DNA of 64,000 bases from Agapetus fuscipes (taxonomy: Eukaryota; Arthropoda; Insecta; Trichoptera; Glossosomatidae). Positions 10,210-21,484 of this stretch are shown here, piece after piece (position 1 is the stretch's first letter; every line of letters starts with the position of its first letter). Position numbers and translations under genes: made by a program. The notes below the pieces were generated by a model. It had not been told where the DNA came from and searched no databases. It worked only from the letters and a program-made list of their open reading frames with translations. Where the stretch lies: contig OX637350.1 of the NCBI GenBank assembly GCA_951799405.1, forward strand, positions 4,263,852 to 4,327,851, written 5' to 3'.

Positions 10210-11126
10210 CGCAGACATTATAGAAATGACAGATATAAGTTCTCAGCAATGAGAAATAATTAACTCTGAACTATAAGTTCTCTAGTAAGCTTTATTTATT
10301 GATCACAGCCATAGAGTTATAAAGGTATAGAGATGAAGTCCAGGCCAAAATAATGTCCCCTTTTTTTTGGACTGAAGCGCTGAACCTCGATCCGCGTGCA
10401 ATTTGTAATGCTCGGTTTTGGTCTCATTATTTCTCCAGCGCTCGGATCGTGAACATCTCGTTAAAAGTGGTTTTCTGTGTGAAAGGGCGCAAAAATAGGT
10501 CCGTAAAAGTAAAATAAATGGATGAAATCACATTTCACATGTAAATTTATGTTTTTAATACGCTTATTAACGTTTTATTTATATTTTGTACGAAGTATTG
10601 ACAGGCGAGTGCTAGAAGAGTGCGTCTACTTTAAAGATAGTGTTCTACCGTGTGAAAGAAAGGGACAACAGCGCCCAGGGCTGTACTCGAAATAATCGAG
10701 CCTCTTGAAAAATATTTTCCACTGACTACTAAAAAACAAAGTGGCACAAAAATGATAATTTTAGGAATTCTTCGACTAATAAATGGAATATATGTACAAA
10801 AAAAATGAGGCTTAATACGGTATACTCTTGCAAAAGTCGCTATGATATTTGACAGTTCAAATTATAACAACTCAAATTATACGAAACTTAGCGAGTTTTG
10901 AAATAGTACAATAAAATACAGAATAACATTTTTTTAAATCCAATGCAACGACAGGCATTGCAAAAAAAACTTTTTTTTAAACTAAGAGTGGTTTGCAAGT
11001 GGATTCCTCGATTATTTCATCTAAATTAATGTGGTTACAATTTTAAAAGAGTCGTATTATTTTTAAAATTAAAATAATAAAATCTTTAATTGATGAGGCA
11101 TTCACTTTGTAACCTTTCTATATTCT
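10210..11126. other. Unassigned
   Basis: AT-rich sequence without recognisable genes or repeats. Confidence 0.3.
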
Positions 11127-11207
11127 ACAATCTAAGTTGCAAATATATATTTACATTAAAAACTCATATCAAATGCATACCCACAAACCAAAAAGTGCAG
11201 TTCACGC
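11127..11207 (-). repeat. S1 repeat, left part, split by a hAT element
   Basis: This is the tail half of a minus-strand S1. It continues at 12955-13083 after a hAT insertion. The bases before the break, GTTCACGC (11200-11207), are the target duplication. Confidence 0.8.
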
Positions 11208-11691
11208 TAGGGCATGGATACCGGTATACCGAAATACCGGTATACCAACTGTTATTTTCGGTATTTTGAAACCGGTATTTGAGGATAAAATACCGGTATT
11301 TAGGTTTTTCGTAAAAAAATATCAATTATTATTGCAAAGGTGTTTAAAAACTATGCAGAACGCTCGATTTATATGGTTCACAGTGTTGTTTATACTTCAG
11401 ATGAGTTTTCATATGAGATGAATCACGATTATTAGAAAAAATCATCAATATCAACTACGCAAAATTCTGCATGCTTAATAGTATCTAGTTGGTATTTAAT
11501 GATATCGCTTTCAGTTGTTCGTCTAATGTTTTACTTCTACAATTAACTGCTACCGGCACGCGCGCACGCTCGAACACAACACAAGACGATACGTAAGTAC
11601 GTAAGCGCTATATCATACATCTTTCTCTCTCTCTCATACATTGGATTAGTATTAAACCTCTCGCACGGTTCTTTTTGGGCATCCGGGCACT

Positions 11692-12015
11692 ATGGTCTAC
11701 GCTCCACCCCTCCCTCAATCTATGACCACAAATCAAAACAGATCCCAGGTTGGCCAGATCGGAGAGGAAGAAGAAGATAATATTCAAACGTTGATTCGTA
11801 TTGAAATGACATTGTATGAAAATGGAGGTACTAGAGGCAGATTTTTGGACGTAGCTTACAAGTACCTCTTAAGCATTCCACCGACGAGCGTTGAGTCAGA
11901 AAGGGCATTTTCAGCTGTAAGTTACATTATGTAACAAAATAAGATCATCTCTCAACGACGCAAGTTTGGACGCGTTATGTTTTCTTCGCACGATTTTCCA
12001 ACAAACGCGATCTGA
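11692..12015 (+). pseudogene. hAT transposase C-terminal fragment (hATC dimerisation region)
   Basis: The frame at 11692-11934 ends in YLLSIPPTSVESERAFSAV, which matches the hAT C-terminal dimerisation motif (a 'sIPPtS..sERaFSa' pattern). The frame then stops. A +1 frame continues with KIRSSLNDASLDALCFLR, the usual next motif in hAT transposases. One extra base near 11925-11935 therefore explains the break. The catalytic N-terminal part is missing. The fragment gives the element its class but cannot encode a working enzyme. Confidence 0.8.
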
Positions 12016-12130
12016 CTGAAAAATAAACTTAAGTTAATTGCGCCTGCGCCTATATTTTGGTTTATTTAAGAAAGTAACACAATTTGATTTTGTTTTAACT
12101 TATGTACACTATATAAGAAATTCTCGTTGC

Positions 12131-12581
12131 GAAATGAGTAAAGTATGTACGGTGGAAATGAAGCATTTGAGAAGCATGACAGGAAAAACTCTGAGGGATA
12201 GAGTTAGGAATGAATGGGTAAAAAAAGAATGTAATTTGAAAGAGGATGTGAAAGTTAAGGTACAAAAGAATGTGATGAGATGGTTTGGGCATGTGGAAAG
12301 AATGAACGATGATAGACTGACAAAGTATGTATACAAAGAAAGTGTGAAAGGAAAAAGAGGGAAGGGACGACCGAGAAAAGTATGGAGTGATCAGATTGAG
12401 GAGATTGTGAAAGAATGGGATATACAAAGTGAGCGTAAAAGAAGAAAATGCATGAAAAAGGTGATGGATATGAATGAATTGAAAGAGGTATGTAAGGATA
12501 GGAAAAAATGGAGGCAACTCTGCAGAGGCTCTGGCCACCCCTAGCGGAATGGCGACAGAGTTACAGTTACAGTTACAGTTA
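12131..12581 (+). pseudogene. RTE-C LINE, 5'-truncated insertion within the hAT element
   Basis: It encodes EMSKVCTVEMKHLRSMTGKT, the RWFGHVERMNDDRL segment, RGKGRPRKVWSDQIEEIV and the CKDRKKWRQLCRGSGHP terminus. A CCCCTAGCGG block and ACAGTT tail repeats follow. It is flanked by CTCGTTGC at 12123-12130 and 12582-12589, an 8-bp target duplication. The sequence is nearly identical to 38682-39137, so one or both insertions are recent. The apparent start at 12038 lies in the host hAT sequence. Confidence 0.85.
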
Positions 12582-12954
12582 CTCGTTGCACGATTTCATA
12601 TAATTAGAGAGAGAGTAAGACTGATTTTAATACCAATGTGATTGTAATGTTTGTGCCTTTAAAACAACTTAAATAATTCTTGGATTCAATAACGTATTTT
12701 ATTTAATATATCCTTAACTATAATAACTCAATAAATGGTTTTTACTGAGTTGATCAATAGTTCGAGTGTTCTTGACAAATAGCTTAGAAAACTGCTTTAA
12801 TGACTTACTCATCGTTTTTGGCATCATTTAACCAGTAATTAGCAGTATTTAATAAAATACCGAAAAAATACCGAAATTTCGGTATACCGGTATTGGAAAT
12901 TTCAATATCGGTATCAATACCGGTATGAAAATTATTCCGGTATTCCATGCCCTA

Positions 12955-13083
12955 GTTCGCGCTTACAAATGCTGAATGCTTATAAATAAAATCCTAGCCT
13001 TAAATGAAACAGGGGTGACATTGGCAAAGTGAACCATTTTTTACAGTATGGGTGGTCAGCCTCATACCCTATAAGTCACGGAA
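12955..13083 (-). repeat. S1 repeat, right part of the split copy
   Basis: It begins with the second target duplication GTTCGCGC and continues through GCTTACAAATGC to the AAGTCACGGAA head. Confidence 0.8.
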
Positions 13084-13099
13084 ATTTGTTTTTTTAGTA

Positions 13100-13200
13100 T
13101 TAAAATTAAATCATGTTTTCGAAATTGGTTGTACATTAATAAATTTGACTCGTCCTGTAACCATATACAACTTATATTTTGATTTTTCATAATTAAATAT
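13100..13200 (+). mobile_element. PLE 3'-end fragment
   Basis: The words CGAAATTGGTTGTACATTAA, then TTGACTCGTCCTGTAACC and ATATACAACTTA, align with the sequence following the PLE frame at 52668-52722. The hammerhead-like core is degraded here and no coding part is present. Confidence 0.6.
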
Positions 13201-13349
13201 TAAAATATTTTTTGTTTTATTATGTATTCTTACCCTGAATCGGCTCTGGTACCATTTTTTGCAAGAGCCATGTTTTACCGTTATTCTTGTAAAAGGTCTG
13301 TACATACATGTATGGTTTTTAAGTGATTTAATATTATTGTTCACACCCA

Positions 13350-14935
13350 TAACAAGAAAAAATCATGTTATGTATGGTGCTTTACATTATCACAAAAATA
13401 ATATTTCGTAGCATCCATTGGTTTCATCCTGTGGGCAGAGCGAGACAAAAGTATATTTACCTCGCTCGTAATGTTTAAACGAGCTATTAGATGAACAATA
13501 AAGCTTTAAACACAAGAGTGCACGGCTGAAGATGCAAAAAAAAAAAAAATTGTGCACTACAAGTTTATACCTATTTGTGATAAATCTTGTACTTTCGTTA
13601 ATTTACTCTCGTTGAGTTGGGTCCATATTTGTATGTTCCTTTTGTAGGAGACACGCGGTCTATATATTAGTAAGTCAATGATCACAGCACTTAAAGCCTT
13701 TCATTATTTAAACCATGATAAAGTTTTATCGTCTTTTAATTAACAATCATACATATATTTAATAGAGAATTATAATAAGTCTCTGATAGTGCTATTAACA
13801 AAACATTTACTTCATAGCTGATCTACGGATCATCGATTTTTTGTATGGAAGATTCGCGTTAGTCGCCGGTTGAGCTATGTATTTTCTGTGTGTGAATAAC
13901 ACCGTAAATTACTCAAGATACTTAACACTTTCCGATATAAATCAATAGATTAAAACTGATAACTTCCAAGCTTTGACTAATTAAATCCTCTATTTTATAA
14001 TTTGCAACTTTGTCTTGCAACTGATACTTGGCAGGGACGTGCATCCTATAGATACAAATGTAGTAAACAAAGATTAAAAAAATATATATTAAGATAACTA
14101 AAATTATTTTCTTTTTCTTTTTAAAGACAAATTCTAAATTATTATTGTTGCATATTTTCCCTAAATTTAGTAAACGTACCTGGGTTAAAAAAGGCATTTT
14201 TAAATAAAATAATATGATAACAATATTTCAAATTTTGAGGTCAATTTGAAAACAGATTTACGAGTAGGTAGACGTATTTTGTGATGAAAAACTTTGTGAA
14301 AAAAAAGTTTACCATAAAAGAAAATATCTAGGGAAGAAGGACTACACGACGCCGGACCTTAGACAATAATTTCACAAAACAAAAGATAGTTTTTTTCAGT
14401 TGCAGCAATTAAGTTAAACAAAACAAAAATGTAAATGGACAATCTTTAATAGAAGTAGCAGCACAAAATTGAAAAAGTGATGTACTTAAACGCGTCAATA
14501 TAAAAGGGCTTTCTTTCATGTGCATTTAAAAAAAACATAGAGGTCTACGAAAAAAACAATGTTTTCAATTGTAGCCGACCTAGCAATCAAAATTTCATCT
14601 TATTTTCCATTTCTTTGGTGTTTTCTTTTCATTGGATATTGGCGTCGATAACGTTAGTACTCCACGTACGAAATTTCAACGTTTAAACTAAACTATAGTG
14701 TTCACCAAAATTGAAAGCGCTGTTACAGTTTTCACACATTTATTGAATAACGAAATGAATGAGTTAAAACGCTATATTTTATACTTGTAGTACAACAGTA
14801 CTTTTGCGATTATTTTTTAAAGTATGACCTACAAAATAAAGCAAGCGATGCGGTCCGTTGCCCACAATGCTAAGACGGGACCTTAAGTTTCAAAAAACCA
14901 ATTTCAGTCAACTTACACCACTACAGTTAAGTTAC
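13350..14935. other. Unassigned AT-rich stretch
   Basis: No gene seen. About 14690-14800 has the GTTAAAACGCTATATT words shared with the repeat at 4195. Confidence 0.3.
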
Positions 14936-14939
14936 TACT

Positions 14940-15175
14940 TAAAAGGAAATGTGGAAGGGGAAAGAGCAGAGGGAAGACGGAGAATATTATGGCTGAATTA
15001 GATTGGTGAAATTGCGAAAGAATGGGATGTACAAAGTGAATGTATGGAAAGGGTGATGGATATGAATGAATTGACAGAGGTGTGCAAGGATAAGAAAAAA
15101 TGGAGGCAAATCTGCAGAGGCTCTGGCCCCCTTAGCGAAATGTCTATAGAGTTACAGTTACTATTACTACTACAG
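14940..15175 (+). pseudogene. RTE LINE C-terminal fragment (A/C-like)
   Basis: It encodes KGNVEGERAEGRRRILWLN, a stop, then IGEIAKEWDVQSE, MDMNELTEVCKDKKKWRQICR and an ACAGTT-type tail. The stop and truncation mark it as dead. Confidence 0.7.
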
Positions 15176-15507
15176 ATTTTGCAAATAGGTACAAATCCAC
15201 AAAATCATAAGAATTGCTCTGCACACAATTCGTAGACTTTCCTAGCACTGAAAATACATTACAAGAGCAATTTAATAGCAAAACAAGTTGTCACTGCTTC
15301 TCTTCTTTCGAAGCGGTAATAAATTAAGCTAAGAATTCTTTCTTTTGAACTTTTGAAACATCAATGCTTCTGTCTTCAAATTCAACTTTTTTTTTTTTGT
15401 GTGGATTAATCAGTCTAAAATAACATTATGCATTTGAAAAGACTTTTTGGAGAAAGAAACGGCATAAAAAGTACGTGAAAAATTCCCAGCTGAAATTATT
15501 ACCGTTT

Positions 15508-15690
15508 TCCTGTGTCAGGGAAGGTCGGCAAAAGTTGTAGGGCTTATGTTAATTTGAGGTTTGGATTTTATTTGTAAGTACACATTCAGCATTTGAAAGC
15601 GCGAACTACACGTGTTTGTTTGTGGGCATACATTTGAGCGCTTTAAATGAACATATCCTTGCAACTTAGATTATAGATTATTATTGTAGA
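15508..15690 (+). repeat. S1 repeat, 5'-truncated
   Basis: It starts in the GTCAGGGAAGGTCGGC core and ends in TTGCAACTTAGATTA. Confidence 0.7.
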
Positions 15691-15694
15691 AAGA

Positions 15695-16296
15695 AAGGAC
15701 GTATTAACAAATTTTTACGCTGTATGATTGCGATTGATTTCTGAATACTGCAAAATGAAATGTGCTCTCTTAAATCCATATAATATCACAAAAATATTCT
15801 ACTCATTCTGACACAACTAATGTCCAATGTCATCTTGGGCAATGAAAAAACCTAAAAAGTTGTTAACGGTATTATGTATGGGTTTCTAAGAAAAGAAAAA
15901 TGAATGAAAAGGTCGCCATTGTTGGCTAGCATTATATTGTAAGCTGTTATGTTAGAATGGTGTTTTTCTTTTTATCACGTTCGATGAAAAAAACTTTTCC
16001 AATTTTGTCTCTACCAACTTTGTTTGCTTCTTTTTTCGAGACCTTTTAAATTAAACGTAAATTCGGAATTTGTATACCGCCTTTTTGTGATACTAGTTTT
16101 GTTTATAGAAACGTGTGAAGAGGTGAGTTTTAAGTTTCCAAATCCATCTCACGCAGGTCATATGGAAGGCCGTTCCATGCAGTTGGAGCAGCCACCTTGA
16201 CGGTCAGCTCTCTAAAAACGGTTTTCTTTTATCTTCTATGGAACTCCAGACGACTGCTTTTAGTCTTTATATTACCCATTTGTTCCCTGACTAAAA
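15695..16296. other. Unassigned
   Basis: Nothing recognised. 16140-16230 has higher GC and a weakly open frame but no known motif. Confidence 0.25.
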
Positions 16297-16690
16297 TGTT
16301 GGTATAATGCTGACGCCTAAATGCTATGAAAACTTCGTTCACTTTTGCTAATGCCACTTTGGTTTCAGAGAAACGTAGCCGTTGCAAAGTTTAAGTACAT
16401 GTGAGGTTTGGTTTAACATATGCCTGCTTGTGGGCATGCATTAAATAGGAGCCATCTATAATCTAAGTTGCAGAGATATATCAACGTTTAAGGCTCTCAA
16501 ATGCATGCCCACAAACAAACACATGTAATTCGCGCTTACAAATGCTGAATGTGTACTAACAAATAAAATCCAAACCCCAAATGAACATAAGCCCTACAAC
16601 TTTTGCCGACCTTCCCTGACACGGGGGTGACATTGGCAAAGTGAACCATTTTCAACAGTATGGGTCGTCAGCCTCATATGCCAATATATG
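16297..16690. repeat. Divergent S1 (+) abutting S1 (-)
   Basis: 16297-16450 is an old, divergent plus-strand S1. 16457-16690 is a good minus-strand copy. They meet tail to tail. Confidence 0.65.
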
Positions 16691-16699
16691 CTTGCGACT

Positions 16700-16950
16700 T
16701 AGACTATAGTTATAGGTTAGGTCACATCCAGAAAATGGAGTATATCGAAGCTTGAAAAAAATGGTTGTGATGACGAACCCAAAGGGGCAAAGGAAAGTAA
16801 GAAGAACCAGATTAGAGTGGCTGGACGGAGTGGTGGTGGACTGTAGGAGTATGGGGCTGGAAGATAGAGACAGTAGACAGGCAGCGGTGGCTGCGATTGA
16901 TCAAGGAGGTCAAGACCTATCTCGAGTTTTCCTGTTATTGATGATGATGA
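16700..16950 (+). pseudogene. LINE C-terminal remnant
   Basis: The reading frame gives RLGHIQKMEYIEA, a stop, then GQRKVRRTRLEWLDGVVVD and DRDSRQAAVAA. The series 'GHI.RM ... G+R+..RP+.RWLD.V..D' is the tail of RTE-like LINE proteins. It ends in a GATGAT microsatellite. The stop and short length indicate a relic of a family distinct from RTE-A to D. Confidence 0.6.
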
Positions 16951-17030
16951 AGATTTCTTAAATGTGTTTTTTTCGGTTCTCGAGTTTGGAAAATATTAGA
17001 AATTATTAATATGTTGTATGAAAGACTCAC

Positions 17031-17111
17031 CTTTGTCCGATTGAGAGGGTTTGAAAAATCCCATCCTGGAGCCACGAACAAATATCCACATTTCGAAACT
17101 TTTCTGCTAGC
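17031..17111 (-). CDS. Possible host exon (81 bp), gene not recognised
   Basis: On the minus strand an open 81-bp segment is preceded by TTCCTATTGTTTCAG (polypyrimidine tract plus AG acceptor) and followed by GTGAGT, a consensus donor. Its length is a multiple of three. Frame 1 reads [19 protein letters not shown] then SNPLNRTK. A second frame ([19 protein letters not shown]) is also open. I do not recognise either peptide. No repeat family overlaps it. It could be an internal exon of a minus-strand gene whose other exons lie outside or were missed, or it could be chance. Confidence 0.3.
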
Positions 17112-17330
17112 CTGAAACAATAGGAAAAAACAACAATTAACACATATTTTTTAAATTTTAATGTTGGTACATTTAGGAAGTGAACACTCATTTCTAAATA
17201 AGTGAAGTATTTGTTTGAAAAGGTTTTTTTATAAAAAAAAATAACATGTGAATACGAGAGACATTTTAGGTATTCAAAAAAATATTTTACAAAATTTAAC
17301 AAATCTCAATTCTCGTGCTTTTTCAATGCC

Positions 17331-17555
17331 AATTCAACTTTGCCAATGTCACCCCTGTCACCCTTGCCAACGTCCCTCAGGGAAGGACGGCAAGAGTTGC
17401 AGGGATTATGTTCATTTGAGATGGGTTCTTATAATGTAGGTCCACATGCGGCATGTGTTAGCGCGAAATTATACATGTCTGCTTGTGGGAATGCACTTAA
17501 TATAAATCTTAAATGATATATATCCTTGCAGCTTAGAGTAGAGTAGTAGAGTAGA
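17331..17555 (+). repeat. S1 repeat, small internal duplication near the core
   Basis: The CACCCCTGTCACCCTTGCC section is lengthened relative to other copies. The rest follows the S1 consensus to a TTAGAGTAGAGTAG tail. Confidence 0.7.
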
Positions 17556-17559
17556 CACT

Positions 17560-18055
17560 CTCACATTTTTCTTTCGGATTCTGGAAAGTCTTTTCTACAC
17601 AGGATTTCCAAAAAAAAAAACCACTTTTGTACCTATTGGTTTCCAATAATTTCCTTGTTCCTTCTCATTTATTTACTAATTTATCTTACTTTACTTACTT
17701 ATTGAATATTAATCATTTTTTCATACTATTCTACTAATTTTTTTTAACGGTAAAAAAAGGAGCTTCTTTGTTTGCTAAGAGCTAAACGGTAACGTCGCCT
17801 ACTAATCATAAAAACACATAAAGTGTGTCCCAAAATTCCGAGCAGGTCTTCGAGCCAGCACCGGAATTCTTTAAACTGTTTGACAGCCAATAAGAATATT
17901 GATGAATCTCTTTGTTTAGTTTTTGAACTGTAGCCTTAACCCCCATTTCACTAACGACAAAGATGACAGCAGAGGCTAGAAGAAAGATGTGTAGGTACAA
18001 TCGTAATTTTTTTTTATAAAGCTTCACCAAATTTCCAAATCCATTTTATCATGTA
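17560..18055. other. Unassigned
   Basis: AT-rich, with a short minus-strand open frame at 17806-18030 that resembles nothing I know. Confidence 0.25.
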
Positions 18056-18059
18056 TCTT

Positions 18060-18295
18060 ACGTCTCCCTTTTTTGTCACGCCGTTTATGGTTTTTTTCTG
18101 TTTTGTGATGTTTTTTTCATGTGCCGTTTATGGTATGTTCTATTTTAGGTGTGTGAGGTTTTGTTATTGTAATGTTTTGTCATGTGATATATTGTCATTG
18201 TGATGTAATGTCATGAGAGGTTTTGTCATGTATCGTTATGTCATGTATCTTTATGGCATGTGTTGTTATGTCACTGTGCCATTTTATCATGGAAC
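18060..18295 (+). repeat. Degenerate TGTCATGT-type repeat
   Basis: GCCGTTTATGGT occurs in two blocks, then many ATGTTTTGTCATGTG-like units. Related blocks are at 30698-31020 (minus) and 31550-31680 (plus). Confidence 0.55.
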
Positions 18296-18380
18296 TAATC
18301 TAGCCATACTTTTGAACTATTGTTTCAAAATTATGTAGTTTGGTGACGTCTGAACTAAGAATCTATATCTATAAAGAAGG

Positions 18381-18463
18381 ATGTATGTATGTATGTATGT
18401 ATGTATGTATGTATGTATGTATGTATGTATGTATGTATGTATGTATGTATGTATGTATGTATG
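18381..18463 (+). repeat. TATG microsatellite
   Basis: About 20 perfect TATG units. The short open frame across it is an artefact of the repeat. A shorter array at 19029-19064 sits at the same place in the second Helitron end. Confidence 0.95.
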
Positions 18464-18659
18464 TCCCCTATAGACTCATAAACCGCTCATCCGATTTTGA
18501 CGAAATTTTCAGGAAACATGTAACATATTCTTAGAACGAATCCTGTGAAGTTTGATGGTGATCAAATAAACAGTGGTTCTCAATTCTCGATATTTCAGCA
18601 ACGAGGTCGGTAAATTTTGAAACCACCCAATAGAAGAAGACCATTATATTCAACTACAA

Positions 18660-19000
18660 TACATAATCTTAGTTGCAAATATACATTTACATTAAAGATT
18701 CATATAAAATGCATGCTCACAAGTAGACACATGTAAGTTCACGCTTACAAATGCTGCATGTGCACCCACTCATAATTTAAAATCCAAATCTAAAATGAAC
18801 AACCCAGTAACTTTTACTTTACGCCAACTTGAAATGGATGTTATTCAGCTCCTGAGTGGCTTGACACTCATTTCTTATGAAGGCTGAGTAAGCCTTGCCG
18901 GTATTTTATTTTGGGTTTAAAATAAACACTGAGACGGTAAATAATTTCTGACATATTCGGTGGGATTCTAACTCGAGATCTCGGCATGGAATGCAATCTA
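18660..19000 (-). repeat. S1 3' part fused to S2 body (first unit)
   Basis: S1 tail half at 18660-18835 passes directly into S2 body and head remnants at 18836-19000. The same fusion recurs at 19261-19632. Confidence 0.65.
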
Positions 19001-19004
19001 TCTA

Positions 19005-19034
19005 TCTATATCTATAAAGAAGGATGTGTGTATG

Positions 19035-19065
<31 letters not shown>

Positions 19066-19632
19066 GTATGTTCCCTATACTCATAAACCGCTCATCCGAT
19101 TTTGACGAAATTTTCAGGAAACATGTAACATATTTTTAGAATGAATCCTGTGAAGTTTGATGGTGATCAAATAAACAGTGGTTCTCAATTCTCAATATTT
19201 CAGCAACGAGGTCGGTAAATTTTGAAACCACCCAATAGAAGAAGACCATTATATTCAACTACAATACATAATCTTAGTTGCAAATATACATTTACATTAA
19301 AGATTCATATAAAATGCATGCTCACAAGTAGACACATGTAAGTTCACGCTTACAAATGCTGCATGTGTACCTACTCATAATTTAAAATCCAAATCTAAAA
19401 TGAACAACCCAGTAACTTTTACTTTACGCCAACTTGAAATGGATGTTATTCAGCTCCTGAGTGGCTTGACACTCATTTCTTATGAAGGCTGAGTAAGCCT
19501 TGCCGGTATTTTATTTTGGGTTAGAAATAAACACTGAAACGAGAAATAAATTCTGACAACTTCAGTGGGATTCTAACTCGAGATCTCGGCATGGAATGCA
19601 GTTACTCTACCAACTAAGCTATAGACCGGACT
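19005..19632 (+). repeat. Second copy of a ~640-bp tandem duplication
   Basis: It repeats 18362-19000, in the same order: Helitron 5' end, microsatellite, S1 part and S2 part. The offset is about 643 bp with few differences. The S2 head here is longer and reaches the anticodon-side words ACCAACTAAGCTATAGACCGG. Confidence 0.85.
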
Positions 19633-19666
19633 TTTTACAAATATGGTGGATAGATATCGGTTTGGT

Positions 19667-20212
19667 TAGGGGTAAGCAACCTGCGGCTCACCAGCCACAT
19701 GCGGCTCTTTGGGTGTGAAGTTACGGCTCTTTATCTTCATACGCAAATATAAAAAAAACAGAGAATTATACTTCTGATCGAAAAAAACTAAATCGTTCTG
19801 AATCGATTAACGATCTCTCCGCTACTTGTACTCGCTTTTCACCCTCCCCTCGCCCCATCGACGCTATTTATTGTTGGCAAAAAAACATTGGTGGCTCTTT
19901 ACAAATCCAAATACAAAATAAGATATGTATCATTTGAGATTCACATCAAATGCATTCCCATAAGCAGACACGCATAATTTCGCGCTCACACATACCGCAT
20001 GTGGAACTACAATATAAAAACCCAATCTTAAATGAACATAAGCCCTGCAACTCTTGCCGACCTTCCCTGAAACAGGGGCGACATTGGCAAAGTGAACCAT
20101 TTTTTACAGTATGGGTGGTCAGCCTCATACCAACCTATAAGTCAAGGAAAAACTTTGAAATTTGTAAATTGTAATTTTTGGCTCTTCCGACTCAAAAGGT
20201 TGCCGACCCTTG
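19667..20212 (+). mobile_element. hAT-type MITE interrupted by S1
   Basis: The left end TAGGGGTAAGCAACCTGCGG is mirrored by AAAGGTTGCCGACCCTTG at the right. 'GGGGTCGGCAACCTGCGGCTC' ends are familiar from animal hAT MITEs. A minus-strand S1 interrupts it at about 19921-20148. I do not see a clear 8-bp duplication at the outer ends. Confidence 0.65.
19921..20148 (-). repeat. S1 repeat inside a hAT MITE
   Basis: It has an intact AAGTCAAGGAA head and an eroded tail. Confidence 0.75.
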
Positions 20213-20965
20213 GCCTAGACAAAAGTTCCAAATTAAAAAATGTTATTCAAGTATTCCAAGTTGAATTTTAGAAATGTAAGAAAGCTTTTATATCCCGCAC
20301 TTATAAAAAATACGATAAACGAAAGTTCGTAGGTCACAACTAGAAGACCATATTGAAATATATTATTATTATTAAAACCTTTTATTGAAACATACTTTTA
20401 ATTAAAATATACATAATATAGTTGTTTTTTCAAAAAACGCATTTCTGTAAAATTATATACTCACCACAAATTTAAAGATCGTTTTTTTCTCGGCGGTTAA
20501 AAGTTTTTATTCTATGTGACAATGGTCCAAAGCAACCAAGATAAACAAAATGTTTGCCTTTTACCTAACCCGGCCGTGCGACTTACAATTTTGTTGTCAA
20601 TAGAAAATGTTCCGTGTGCACTACCTAAAACTTTCACATATTGAAATAATGGATAGAGCACATTTTAAATGTGGGGAAAAAATGTGAATTCACTTGGCCG
20701 GGATACAGACAGGACAGGGAGTCAAAAGTTCAACATAAATTAAACACTTTTATGGAGATAGTTGAAAAAACACTTAAGTGCATCATATTGTATGAAGCAT
20801 TTTCCCCAACTGCATACGTTTCACAGTGCGGTTACATTGAAAAATATTCCTGATTGTTTGGAATACATTTATTTCTTCACTTTGCTCAAAGAGTATAGTG
20901 AATTTTATAGATTAGTTCTTTAATTGTATGATTATAAAATTTAATTTATTGTTTATATTCTTTTC

Positions 20966-21217
20966 TTGTATAGGTCAATATGCATCTGACCAACTATAAA
21001 TAGAAAATGGTTCACTCTGCCAATGTCACCCCTGATTCAGGGAAGGTCAGCAAAGAGTTGCAGGGTGTATGTTCATTTGAGATTTGGGTTTTTATGTTGT
21101 AGGTTCACACGCAGACTGTGCAAGTGTGAACTTATACGTGTCTGCTTGTGGGCATGCACTTAATGTGAATTCCAAATGTAACAATTATATCCATGCAACT
21201 TAGAATAGATTAGATGA
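20966..21217 (+). repeat. S1 repeat
   Basis: Nearly full length. The head is altered to TATAGGTCAATATGC and the tail is TAGAATAGATTAGATG. Confidence 0.7.
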
Positions 21218-21484
21218 GTGACGTTACATAGCCGATTTTTTTATCTTAAATATAAATGGAGCACCGCAATCGATTTTCCCTATGCTTGGCTCTGCTGCTT
21301 AACAGTTGTACCTAGACCTTTTTTTTTAGAAAACGTGAAGATTAACCTAGAGATAAATTGTGTGAAGCTTGATTCCGATTAGCACACTTTTTTTTTTGAT
21401 CCTGTTGTTTCCTCTTTTATCTGTAGAAAAAAATTTATACCACATGCCCAAATGGCGTAGTGAAACACGCCGGGTACTGCTAGT

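Larger units (their letters stand above)
11208..12954 (+). mobile_element. hAT element, non-autonomous, carrying an RTE-C insertion
   Basis: The ends are inverted (TAGGGCATGGA at 11208, TCCATGCCCTA ending at 12954). They are flanked by 8-bp duplications GTTCACGC and GTTCGCGC, which differ at one base. An 8-bp duplication is the hallmark of hAT elements. Repeated copies of the palindrome ATACCGGTAT lie just inside both ends and may be subterminal transposase sites. Inside is only the C-terminal part of a transposase (11692-12014). The element is interrupted by a LINE at 12131-12581 and sits inside an S1. Confidence 0.85.
18362..21483 (+). mobile_element. Helitron-like element with duplicated 5' end
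   Basis: The left end is A|TCTATATCTATAAAGAAGG. A TATG microsatellite follows, and then ACTCATAAACCGCTCATCCG and ATTTTGACGAAATTTTCAGG, a 5' organisation typical of insect Helitrons. The right end, ending at 21483, has a hairpin (GGCGT paired with ACGCC) and GGTACTGCTAG|T, the CTAG-T terminus expected of Helitrons. No Rep/helicase coding is present, so it is non-autonomous. A second 5' end starts at 19005. Inside are S1, S2 and a hAT MITE. Confidence 0.65.

Noticed and set aside
12095..12538. 147-codon frame opposite the RTE-C copy
   Set aside because: It is an antisense shadow of the LINE frame. The same shadow appears at other RTE copies (9797, 32086, 38633).
18340..18534. Frame with a long CMYV-type repeat
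   Set aside because: It is the translation of the TATG microsatellite.
19659..20220. 8-bp target duplication of the hAT MITE at 19667
   Set aside because: GGTTTGGT on the left and GCCTAGAC on the right do not match well enough to claim.
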